A stretch of DNA of 64,000 nucleotides. Origin: Acanthamoeba castellanii str. Neff. Its lineage: Eukaryota; Discosea; Longamoebia; Acanthamoebidae. Made by a program: the position numbers and the translations under genes. Where the stretch lies: assembly GCF_000313135.1 (NCBI RefSeq), contig NW_004457654.1:820730-884729 (forward strand). The letters run 5' to 3'. The first letter of the stretch is position 1. Every line of letters begins with the position of its first letter. Shown one piece after another: positions 1-10,157 of the stretch. The notes beneath the pieces are model-generated. The model was not told the DNA's origin. It did not search any database and saw only the letters and a program-made list of their open reading frames with translations.

Positions 1-269
1 TGCGCCGTTTGCTACTACTGCCAGCGAGACGCTGGTCCTCCTTCTCCATCTTCTTCTGCAACTTTTTTATTTTCTTTATTTGTCTTCTCGCGTTTCCGCC
101 GATCGGGCGAAGAAAAGGCGCGGAAAAGGCCAGAAGGAGACGTCGCAGGTTTCTATGAAGAAAGTCCACACGGTCGCGGGTGAGGCTCTTCAGATGAAAC
201 GAGGGCCTCTGTGGCAGAGCGAATGAAAGGGAGGGAGGGAGGGAGGGAGAGTAATGAGATAGGGCGGCT
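1..269. other. Intergenic / 3' flank, no gene seen
   Basis: No reading frame here continues into a recognisable protein. It holds T-rich tracts and a purine-rich GGGA repeat near 228-250. It is probably the 3' flank of the minus-strand gene ending at 270. Confidence 0.5.
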
Positions 270-1616
270 TCAAAGCTGCTGGTGGGAATGAAGCAGCTGG
301 TCTGGGGATGGGGCCACAGCATACCTCGGTCCGCGCTGGTGCGGGTTGAAGGGGTCGGGTCCGCCAAAGGGGCCGCCAAACGGTCCGCCGCCGCCACGCG
401 GACCACGTCCACGGCCCGCCGGGGGACCTCCAAAGGGATCACCCCCGGGGCCGAACGGAGAGAAGGGGTCGCCGCCCGGATAGCCCGGCATCCCCGGCGG
501 GTTCCTGGATCAGCGAAGAACCACCACCACCACACACAACACACGTCAGCGATGCCTATCCCCCCACGACCGACGGGCGACCCATGACCCGCACATGGCC
601 ACCAGTTCGTGTGGGTACCGATCTCTTTCCCAATCGGGGACGCGCATGTGGTCAGGGTCGGGCTCTCCGAAGATCGGCGGGGCTCCACCTGTACGCACAC
701 GCACGTATCGCCTCCTTCAGTTTCCACGCGCACTCGAATAACACGACACACACACACCACACACACACAACAAGCGCGGCAAGATTCTGTACCACCGTAC
801 AAGGGGGGCCAACCGGGAGGACCACCAGGTCGCGGCACCCGCAACGGATCATCGTACTGTACGCCCAAGATGAACGCAAGATTAGCTACGATGCTCACGA
901 CGCTCACGACACACGTACGTCAGGGCCGGGGAAGCCGCCTCGGCCATAAGCCGGCCGCTCCTGGAGGTCGTCCTTGCTCTTCTTGACGGCACTCGCCACG
1001 CCCCTGAGATTCGACGCAACGCATCGCACACGGCATCACGGTAGAGTCAGCGCGACCGGTGCGTCACGAGGGGCGAACACAGGCACGGTGAGGTGGCAAC
1101 GTACTTGACGCCGAGCAGCTCTGACTCGAGCGAGCAGGCCTTGAGCAGCTGCCACTTGGTGGCGTTGTCTATGCCCTCCATCTTGAAGATTGTGGTCCGC
1201 GCCTTCTTCTTTTCCTCTGCCTTCTCCTTGAAGAACTTGAGCTCTTCCGAAGCTGCCGCCACCTCGTCAAAGACTCGGGTGAGCACGAGCGAGCGCTCAT
1301 CGCTCACGATGCCGCCCCAGGCCTGACCGATCTTGTTCCTGATCTCCCCCACGACGCTCTCTATGAGCTTTATGTAGTTGTCCACGAGGAGGTCGGTGGC
1401 GAGGTGGTTCATCTCCTTGTTGACCAAGCGCAGGTTCTTGAGCAGCCTGAGGGTGGACCGCGGGTCGCCGCGCCCCGCTGCGTGGCGCAGCACCTCCAGG
1501 GTGAGCTCGTAGGGCATACCCACCAACAGCGCCCCCTGCATCTGGCTCTCACCTTCCCCCTGACGCGAGCGCTTGGCATCCCTCTGCCCTTGCACTTCTA
1601 CTTCATCTCTTTCCAT
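270..1616 (-). CDS. F-box-like protein with PI31/Fbxo7-type proline/glycine-rich C-terminus
   Basis: Five exons can be joined with GT-AG introns: 1616-1105, 1003-919, 856-796, 688-619, 504-270. They sum to an exact 320-codon frame. Residues ~35-75 look like an F-box (MPYELTLEVL, then LRLVNKEMN), followed by a helical, Lys-rich region (~90-165). The tail carries DPLRVPRPGG, a PDPDH motif, NPPGMPGY and repeated GGDPF/GGPFGG units. These resemble the natively unfolded C-terminus of proteasome regulator PI31 and of Fbxo7. PI31 acts on the 20S proteasome, and Fbxo7 is an SCF substrate adaptor that binds PI31. Joining an F-box to this tail in the reverse order from Fbxo7 is inference. The globular FP domain was not recognised. 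It is divergent from the membrane-protein gene starting at 1892, so the 275 bp between them should hold both promoters. Confidence 0.6.
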
Positions 1617-1891
1617 CTTATTGAATGTGCGCTACGATGTGTGCTCGTGTTGTGCTACTCGCGTTTGTTGGGACTTGCTGACCGGGAGCCACACTACAGC
1701 AGCGTGTTTGGTGGCGCGCCCTAAACGCATCTCTCCCGTCACGCTGCGGGGCCTTTTCCCACACCTTTTCCTCTTGAGAGCTCTCGTCAGTTGTTGGGCG
1801 GGTTCCTTCTGTTTTTGTTTTTCTTTTAAAAACAGAAGGACAGCAGGAGCTCCACCAGTGCAGGGAGCGAGTAGTAGTGGGGATCATTCAA

Positions 1892-3287
1892 ATGAGCGGG
1901 CGGGGCGAAGGGCATCGGACTGGATGGCGCCCGCGCCTCGGCATTGGGGCGCCCTCCGTGTCCCACGGGGGCGGGGGTGCCTCGCCCGTCGGGGGTTCGT
2001 CGCCCGTGCGAGGGGGGCGGACTGGCAGTTCGTCGGGGTGGTGTTGCTGTCTCTCCCGCCTCCCCTTCTGGTCGGCATGCTCGCAGAACCCCGGCACCGC
2101 CTTCATCGTCTTCCTCGCCTGGGTACTCATCATCATCTCTCATCTTGGGTGTGGGTGGTGGGGGACAAGCACTCGTGGCGTGTAGTTGACGCAAAATGTG
2201 GGGACATTGTGGTGTGCTGGCAAGGCGGCAATGGTGCTGCTGGCGACCAGTTGGGGCCTGGCCTACCAGGACGACCTGACCTATCCGCGCACGGGCTCTC
2301 ACGCCCTACGCGACCGGCTCTGGACCCTCATCCTCACCTTCATGAGTGCCGCCTCCCCCCTCCTCCTCCGCCCATTCGACGCGGTGTGGCCGCGGGTCAG
2401 GGCAATGCGACTCACCTTCTGCTCCGTCACTCTGCGCGCAACGTCGCCAGGCGGGCTCTCGGTGCCATTCCTCGTGACGGCGGTCCTGGTCTCGGTCTAC
2501 TACCGCATCACCCGACCCCTCAGCTTCGTGCGCCCTCCGCGACCTCCTTGCCCAGTCCATGCAAAGCTCACAAAAGCTCACACAATTTGGGGTGCTGTGC
2601 TGTGCTGTGCTGTGCTTCTGGGTGCGTGCGCGCAGATCATGGCAGGCCTGGTTCTGTCGCTGCTCGCCAATCTGGTGTCCCTGGTGGCCAACGTGGTGGT
2701 GCACATCACGGCCAACGAAAAGATGCGCTTCGTCTGCTACCGGTACACCCCACCCCCCTCTCGTGGACCTGTTGCGTGTCGTGCCACATAGAGGTGCCCG
2801 TGGCGCTCCAAACATCGGGTTGGATGGATGGATGGATGGATGGCTGGCTGACTGCATCGGATGGCGGCGGCGGCATGTGGTGGCGGTGGCGCAAACAATC
2901 AAGTAGCGGGGTGAGCGACTCGACGTGTGCGTACAGCATCGCCGACGAGATCTACTGCGGAACCAAGCTGCAGGAGCTGTGCACGATGTTCCTGTTGGGC
3001 TTTGACGGCGTCGTCTGTTGCCTAGGCAGCATGCTCATCATCCTCGTCTGCACGGTGCGCTCCTACCCACCCATGTGTCTTGTGCAATGCACTTTGCTGG
3101 ACGTGCCCCTGCCCCTCTCTTTTCTAATCTCTCTGGGTTTGGATCACCTGGTGTGTCGCATGTGTGTCGTGTGCGTGCCGTGTGGCGGTTGCAGATCGGG
3201 CACGCCTACAAGCAGCGAAAAAAGATGAAGCGGGTCATCCGCGCACAGGAGGCCGACTTTGACTTCGTGCTGCACGTCAATTCCTGA
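1892..3287 (+). CDS. Multi-pass membrane protein, unknown family
   Basis: Five exons fit GT-AG rules and one frame: 1892-2122, 2225-2527, 2636-2742, 2937-3054, 3195-3287, giving 283 residues. After a Gly/Arg/Ser-rich N-terminus come hydrophobic stretches: AFIVFLAW joined to AAMVLLAT across the first intron, then WTLILTF, FLVTAVLVSVYY, IMAGLVLSLLANLVSLVANVV, and FDGVVCCLGSMLIILVCT. The C-terminus is basic (KQRKKMKRVIR), typical of a cytosolic tail. About five or six membrane spans are likely. No family signature was recognised, so no transport or receptor role is claimed. The second intron contains a short (TGTGC)n run and the third a (GGAT)n run. An open minus-strand frame over 1826-2302 is considered a shadow because it breaks this consistent exon chain. 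Confidence 0.65.
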
Positions 3288-3447
3288 ACCCCGCGGCCGC
3301 ATCAAGCACCCTTCCGTAAAAATCAGCAGCACGTCGTCGTCGGGGGATGATGTACATAGAAGCCCAGGCCTCGGCGTCGATTCTGTTTTGTACACACATT
3401 TTATTTCCACCCGGGTGGGTAGGGTGGTAATTACATACACTGCTGTG

Positions 3448-6400
3448 CTAGGCCATGCCCAGGAGGTTGCCGTGGTTGCCGCCGTCGATGCTGTAGCCCA
3501 CGACTTCGATCATTTCCTCCCATCGCACCGGTCCGTTGGCCGATACTGACGCCGGCTGCGCCGTGGCGGGAAAGAAGAACGTGGCGGCGCGGGAGAGGGC
3601 GGAGGGAGGAGTGGCGGCTTGCCCGGCTTCGTCGTCATCACTGGCCAGCGCGAGGCGGATGCACCAGAACCCGCGGTAGTTGAAGCTCTGCGTCTCACCC
3701 GGCCGTAGCACATACCTGGAGGGGTTGATTGGACCATTGGTGGAGGAGAAGGCGAACCAACAGCGTGAGGCGTGGGCCAAGAGTGCGTGCGTGCGTGCGT
3801 GCGTACCGGGCGGTGATGTCCTTGGACTCGCGCATTTGAGACGAGAGAGCAATGGGGCGGGTGGCCGAGCAGTTGCGCAGGGTGATGAACCCGGTGTCGT
3901 GGGTCAACACGTACGAGTGGGACGCCGGCCAAATGAGGTAGTAGTCTACACGTCGTCACGACGACAGCGCCACCAACACCATGCCCCAGCAGCAGGTACC
4001 CGGCAGCTCGAGGAGTCAGTTGCCGCCACAGCTGAACTAAGCAGAAAAGCTCGCAAGCGTCGCGGTGGGGGTGGGGAGGGGCTGTTTTACCTTTGTCGGC
4101 GTAGCAAATCCGGCGGTCGAGCTGGGAGAGCTGGCTGCCGATCACGATCTGCGCGGTGTGGTGGTCCTTCAGGCCCAGCAGGCCCTGCACGGATCGATCG
4201 CCGCAGCAACACCTCCTCTGGTCAGTCCACAACTGATGCGGGAAGACCACCACCAGCCACCAGCCACCACCACCAGCAGCAGCAGAGGCGCAACAGGCCC
4301 AACGAACCTCGAGGAAGCTGAGGCCGCGTCCCAGGATCTTGCCCACCCCGAACGGCCGCTGCCCGTGGCTCTTGCCTGCGCGCGGGCACCAGTGCAGAAG
4401 AAGAGGCTGTCGGTCAGCCGCTACGATACCGACTGGCAAGGTAGGAAAACGCGCGAAGGAGGAGGTGGCGTGGTGGGTACCAGTGAGCGCGTTGATGGCG
4501 AAGAAGAACTCCCGCGGCTCGCCCTGCGGATCGCCCTGCGTGTAGCGGACGAGGTAGAGCGGCACGTACACCACCCGGTAGCGCGTCTCCGGGTACTCCA
4601 TGCGCGTCACGCTCGTCTCCACCACTCGCACCACCCGCTCTCGCCTCTTCTCTTCTTCTTCGTGAGGATCGTCTTCTCCATGATCGCCCGCCAGGAGTTC
4701 CCTGGCGCACGCCTCCTTCTCGCGCGCGACGATCGCCTCCCGCACGGTGCCCCACACGTCGCGGGGCTCGAGCAGAGAGGCCACGTGCACGGTATCATCG
4801 TCGTCGTCGTCGTCATCCTCAACTTTGACCGGCAGACTGCCCCGAATAGCAGAGGAAGGAGGAGGAGGAGCCGCGAGGGGGAGCGAGGCCTCCATGTCCC
4901 ACGGCTCGATGGCGGAGAGCAGGGCGGCCACCTCCGGCCGCAGGCGGGCGGCGCCGCACACGTTCTGCTCGTGGCTGCCCTCCCTGCGCCGCCCCTCCAC
5001 CAGCCGCGACTCCTTCCGGCCGTCCGTGCCCGCCACCACCTCCACCTTGGCCGCGTACGTGCACACACTCCGCACCTGCGCAGCCAACGGTGAGAGAGAC
5101 GAGGAAGATCCACATCAAAGGCCCCATACCAACGTTGATAGGATCCTCAGATGATGATGATGATGATTGGAGGGAAGTGCCGTACGGCGGTGCAGTAGTA
5201 GGGGACGTAGGTCATGCTTACGGAGGGCGCCTCGAGCAGCTGGCTGAAGTCTGTCGGCGCGAACCTGGTTCGCCAATCAACCCGCGCCATGCGGCCGGTC
5301 AGCGATCGTCAGCATCAGCATCACCATAGGGTCGAACCATCGGATGAGGTGGTGGTGGCTGGTGGTGGCTGGTGGTGGTACCAGAGCGAGAGCCGCCAGT
5401 CGTTGAAGATCTTGGCCGCCCGCTCCGTCGTCACGGTGAACGGGATCGCCCGCATCGCCTCTGTCGTGGCCATCACATAAGCGCGTCACAGATGCCCCGT
5501 GATAGAGAGCGAGAGAGAGAGAGAGAGAGCGTGCGCGGCCCGAGTGGTGGGCGGTGGAGGCGTCACGTACCCAATTGCTGGGGCGTGAAGCGCTGGGCGA
5601 GCTTGCGGCTCAGTGCGACCATCCCGGCGAGGGCCACCTGCTGCCGTTCCCTCTCTTCTTCCCTGGCCCTGGCTTCTTCTTCGTTTTCTTTCTCCTTCAC
5701 TGCTTCTCTCCTACGGAGCTCCTCTTCACCTCCCCGCTGCTGCTGCTGCTGCTGCTGCTGCTCCCGTTGTGCTCTCGCCTCCTTCATCTCCCCCTGCTCG
5801 CGCGTGCCGTGCGCCTCGTTGCTCTCTGCCCCGCTGGCCGCACTGGTGGTGGCGGTGTTGGGGCGCGGTAGGGATCCGCCGTACCGCTGGCGGTGCTCCT
5901 TGAGGCGGGCGTGGAGTCGCTCGGCCTCGGCCTGCCGCTGCTTCTCCTCCTCCCATCGCCGGTCGGCCTCCGCCAGCATCTGCCGCTGCCTCTCCGCCCG
6001 CTTCCGCCGTTCCTCCGCCTCGGGCGTACCACCACGACCACCGCCAGTAGTGGGGTCCACCTCGCCGCCGCCGCTGCCCTGCGCTTCCGCCACCGTCGCC
6101 GCGACCTTCTCTGTCCCTTGCGACGCGTCGGTGGCCGCCACGACCGGCGGGTGCAGATGAGTGACGAAGGCCTGCGGGTCGTCCCACAGGCAGCTCTTCC
6201 GCAGCGCGTCTTCCACCTGCCGCACGCCCTCGGCGGCGCTGCCATCGTTTTCATCGCCATTGCCGCCGAGGCTGCTTCCCTCGGGAGGGTGTACAGCAGC
6301 GGAGTCGAGCACCACCCAGGGGTCGTCGTTGGGGGTGTGGCGTGGGAGAGGCGGCCCGTGGTGGCGCTGTTGGCGGAGGTCGCGTAGGGCGTCGAGCGCG

Positions 6401-6528
6401 TCGATGGCGTTGGCGACCACCCAGCCGCTGGCCCGCAACTCGCGTACGATGACGTCGAGCGACGCGTCGGGGAAGAGGTTCCTCACAGTCTTCAGCATCT
6501 CCGCCTGCATCCACAAATGGTGTGACAT
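3448..6528 (-). CDS. CUE-like / coiled-coil protein with conserved uncharacterised C-terminal domain
   Basis: Eight exons join in frame to about 775 residues. The N-terminus (residues ~8-45) has CUE/UBA-like spacing: VRNLFPD, VIVRELRASGW, then NAIDAL, suggesting ubiquitin binding. Residues ~150-300 are a highly charged Glu/Arg/Gln coiled coil with a poly-Gln run near 5745-5765. The rest has two blocks, YVPYYCTA and VVYVPLYLVRYTQ, followed by FFFAINALTG plus KSHGQRPFGVGKI. That second pattern resembles the repeat that follows zinc-ribbon modules in many uncharacterised bacterial and eukaryotic proteins (a hydrophobic strand, then a VNGxTG-like turn and GERP-like motif). The last exons (HSYVLTHDTGFI, RYVLRPGETQSF) look beta-rich. 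The long frames at 3510-5087 and 5563-6528 are parts of this one gene: the intron at ~5566 links QQL to EAMRAIPF exactly. The role is unknown. Confidence 0.65.
5503..5530. repeat. (GA)n microsatellite in intron
   Basis: A pure GA run lies in the first intron of the CUE/coiled-coil gene. On the coding strand it is a CT-rich tract upstream of the acceptor. Confidence 0.9.
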
Positions 6529-7125
6529 GGTTGATGCAATTCAATAAGTAATCAACCATTTATGAATATTTGGCGTGGCATCTTGCCAAAGAGAGGGGGA
6601 CTCGGCGAACAAGAGGACCCACAACGAGCAAGGGGGGGGGTGCCTCTAGCTTGCGTTGGCGTCGATCTTTGACGGTGGGGGGCTCCATCACAAGAGAAGA
6701 AATAATCAATTCTTGCAGCAGCACGAGATTAACGTTGCCTTTGCTTGTGGTCACTTGGTGCTGCGGGTTACGGCGTGGTAGTACTTCCGCCGAAAGTTGC
6801 AACAGCAAAAAGCCTGAGAGAAAATGAAAAAGGAGGAAGGAGTCAAGCCACCACACTGCCAAGAATCACACATCACATAATGAACAACAAATCACTGCTT
6901 GGAAATGACATTCCATTGCTATGGTCTCTTTCTCTTCACAGCTCCACCCTGATGGCACTGATTTTCCCACTCATGAACACCATGGTCACCTGCCCTACCT
7001 GCACCAAAGAACTGCCTGATCTTGAGCTGCTAAGGAGGGGAAAAAGAAGTAAGTAATTTGTTGGTGCATGTGTATGCAATCCAGAAAATCTGAACTTAGC
7101 TTGTTTTGTGTTAGTGCTACTCTGA

Positions 7126-7176
7126 ACTTCCATGGTCATTTGTGACCTCTCATTTCAAATGAGCACAAGTTCTTCA
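7126..7176 (+). repeat. Dispersed direct repeat, copy 1
   Basis: About 50 bases, centred on CTCTCATTTCAAATGAG, recur at 8958-9009 in the same orientation with a handful of mostly C/T and G/A differences. The core CTCATTTCAAATGAG is itself palindromic. The copies are 1.83 kb apart and could be ends of a degraded mobile element. Confidence 0.6.
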
Positions 7177-7542
7177 AGAGATGGGCACTCTAGAATGACT
7201 TTACAAACCCTGACTGGAAGGTCAGCTCAGGCAATAATTGGAAAAGCAAGTCTGCTGTTGGGGAAGAAGAACTTGGTCAGATGCTGAATTTGGCTGCCCT
7301 GAGTTGGCAGTTGTCTCCTTATCCTACCTGCCTGCCCACCCACCCTGCCAGCTGCCAGAGCAGCAGGTTGCTGAGCACCCTGGTGACATCTGTTTTTGTT
7401 GTGGGCTGCACCAGCCCCCCTACCATCCAACAACCACATACCCAACTGCCCAGGCTGATTTTGGTGAGCTGTGTGGACAATAAAACCAGTGCACACACAT
7501 ATGCAACAGGTGGTAATTGGGCACCCAATAAATCAAAACCAG

Positions 7543-7680
7543 CACATATGTGTATGAACTGGTTTTGGTGTCCAAGCCACACAGCCTGCCACACCACAGC
7601 TGGTGACACCAACTTCATCACATATGTGTATGTGATGGTTTTGGTATCCAAAATGCCCAGCCTGCGCCCTCTCTGCCCAC
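7543..7680 (+). repeat. Imperfect tandem duplication, ~76-bp unit, two copies
   Basis: CACATATGTGTATG followed by TGGTTTTGGTGTCCAA at 7543 recurs as CACATATGTGTATG followed by TGGTTTTGGTATCCAA at 7619. The copies differ mainly by transitions. No coding role is seen. Confidence 0.55.
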
Positions 7681-8957
7681 CTGCCCACCCACTCACCACC
7701 CTGCATTCCTGTCCACCCACCTGGCAGCCTGCCCTCATGCCCACCTGCCCACCCAGCACCAAAATGCCACTCCTTCTGCATGGAAACAGTGAAATAAAGT
7801 GCTTTAATGTGCACATGTGATGAGATGGTGTCTGGAATGAGGGATACAGGAATCTCAAGTACTGGTGTTGCAGTGAGATCACTATGATCCTCAGAATCAC
7901 TCCTGGAGTGAGTGTCAGGGATGTCATATCTGTTTTCGAAAAAAGGGTCGAAATGCCAGTAAGAATAAAGAGGTGATTTCAGACAGGATAGTTATTGTGT
8001 ACATGTATGTGATGATTTTGTGCATGCAAGTGGAGAAATGAAAATGATGTAAATGTAGTTAAATCATTGTGTATGCGTATGTGATGATAAAATAGGAATT
8101 ATAACTACATGTTACACATTGTCATGATAAATAGTATTCTAGTTGGTGATAAAGAAGGTCAAGAATTACAGGAAAAATCAAAAAGAAGTGTGGGACAAAC
8201 CAGGTATCACTGTCTGATGCCTCCATGGGAGCAGTTGAGAGATGTGGTGGGGTGAGAGGGTAGGATAAGAATTGAAGTCAGTGTATGTGTACACAATGAA
8301 ATATACCACTGACTCTCAAAATCAACAGCAGTCCCAGCTCTCCACAACCCCTTGCTTGGAACCATTGCACAAGAGAAAGCATCAAGATCATGAGGATACT
8401 GACACCCATGCCCACAGACACAGCAGTGCCCACAACAACTGCCACAAGCACAGCTGTGGATTGCAACACAAGTGCCACAAGAGCAGGAGCCAGAGCAGGA
8501 GCTGGAGCAGGGACAGAAGCCACAACTCTGACATTGACCAATTGCCTGACCTTGGGTCACTTTCCCCTTTCCACTCTGGTTCTGATGTGGATAGGAGTGA
8601 ATACTAAACTCCATCTTTCCAATCTTTCCAACTTTTAAAATAAACTCCTTTGTTCACTTCCCAATTCATCAAAAAAAGCTTCCTCCACTAGTTGTGTGCT
8701 CAATGACAATCGCCACCATGCAAATAAAATAAAGAACACTGGCTACCCCAGTAATCCTCACATTATGCCAACCACACCAAACTAATTTGACTTTGACTGC
8801 TGGCCCTGTTACAGTATCATATCTCTCATTATGATGGAATTTTGATCTGCCATATCTCAAGATGCATCCAATTTTGTCATGTTAAATCCGATCCAAATGT
8901 TCAAAACTGCCCCATAAATCAAAAATGTCATATCTCAGATGATTTAAGCACAACAAA

Positions 8958-9009
8958 ATTTCCACAGTCATTTTCAACCTCTCATTTCAAATGAGTGCAA
9001 GTTCTTGAC
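8958..9009 (+). repeat. Dispersed direct repeat, copy 2
   Basis: Partner of 7126-7176. Both have CAAGTTCTT directly after the palindromic core. Confidence 0.6.
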
Positions 9010-9479
9010 TTGCCCAGTTCAAGACCCTGCAGCCTGGACTGGCCAGTTGTTGTTGATGATTGGCCACCAGATTGTGAGAGGTTGGTGGTTGACCTATCAG
9101 ACTACACTGCAATTGACACTACTGGGAACTCTTGGGACATTCACCCAGGCACACCTCCCTCTATCACCAGGCCAGTGCAAGGTGGCTGCAGTGCTCCTGT
9201 TTTGGGGATCACCTTTGATGTCAAGCCTGGCCAAGCAAAGAGCAGCTGTGCAGGCTTTTGAAGGACACCCCCATCTGCTGCTTCATTGGTGGTAGAACCC
9301 TTATCATCCTTCTTGTCCTGCCTGTGTACACACTCTGTGCGCCCCTGGCCTTTGTTATGGAGCAAGATTGGCTGTAACCATTGACTGATCAAGCAGAGTG
9401 AACTCATCAACACCATCCCAAACAGCAAAGCTGTACTCCCCCACCTAAGTCACTCTTCCTCTGATCTGCATCAGCCATT

Positions 9480-9978
9480 TCTTGTGCGGCCTCTCCCTCT
9501 TGGCTTTCTTCCAGAGCTGCCCATTCACACCAAGATTGGTGTCATGGCATCTAAGCCATCAGCCTTGCCACGCTCGTGGCAGGCGAGGGCCTCTCCATCG
9601 ACAGACAGCTTCGCGCTCACTCACATGAGAGGCTGCTGGAGGAGGGTGGATTTGAGGCCAGCAGCTCTTGGTTTGGGGGACTTTGTGGATTTCAAGTGAC
9701 AACGTTCACCCCACCTGAGAATCATGAACCACGCCCTGCACCAGTCCAGCATGGATCCGCCACGTTCATTATGGCGAAAAGGGTGTCATCCAGCAGGTGG
9801 ACATCTCGCTCCCCTTTGCCATCATCTACGCACAACCCAACGCCCACGCCGTGCGCGCAAGTTTCTCGCGGTCTTTGATCACGCCGGTGTGTGCGTCGGC
9901 GTCGGCTCGCTCTCCCACGATCTCCGGCTTCCCCCCACATTCCCAACTCGAGTTCTAGCCCCCTCCTCACGAGCGTGA
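9480..9978 (+). pseudogene. Unidentified gene remnant
   Basis: CpG content returns from ~9485 and protein-like segments appear in shifting frames: VAGEGLSIDRQLRAH and ERLLEEGGFEA (~9572-9660), then HYGEKGVIQQVDISLPFAII (~9768-9825), then RKFLAVFDHAGVCVG (~9861-9905). No single frame or plausible intron set joins them, and there is no credible start upstream in the CpG-poor DNA. It may be the 3' part of a gene whose 5' part has decayed. I do not recognise the family. The poly-T/A-rich stretch at 10130-10160 after it would serve as the 3' end of either this remnant or the neighbouring minus gene. Confidence 0.4.
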
Positions 9979-10157
9979 ATTGTTGAGCTTGACCTCATAG
10001 GATCTACCTGACCTTCAGGTGTGCGTGCGTACCTGCGGTGTTTCTCTTGTCGTTGACGCTGGTTGGGCCTCTTTTGGGTTGTAGATTATGAGGGATATTG
10101 AGTTTTCACTGGCGCTCCTGTGGTGTAATACATATTTATATTTATTTATTTTATGTT

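Larger units (their letters stand above)
6529..9479. other. CpG-poor, gene-free stretch
   Basis: The first ~270 bases are ordinary 5' flank. From about 6795 the composition changes: CpG disappears (none between ~6792 and ~7671, very few after) while TG and CA become abundant, and AT content rises. Open frames here (for example 7281-7820, 8272-8607, 8995-9261) show no domain, are His/Pro/Cys-biased by sequence composition, and are overlapped by equally long frames on the other strand. It also contains a dispersed direct repeat and a 76-bp tandem duplication. It is interpreted as decayed or silenced DNA rather than as a set of genes. Confidence 0.6.

Noticed and set aside
1573..3228. Single 551-codon plus frame
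   Set aside because: It reads through introns in a frame different from the spliced membrane protein; the exon chain 1892-3287 explains the region better.
7281..7927. Long overlapping frames on both strands
   Set aside because: Composition-driven (CCCACCTGCC repeats), inside CpG-poor DNA with tandem duplication; no motif.
8207..8614. Cys/Ser-rich minus frame and His/Ser-rich plus frame
   Set aside because: Both arise from a degenerate CAC/AGC-rich tract in CpG-poor DNA; no start context, no domain.
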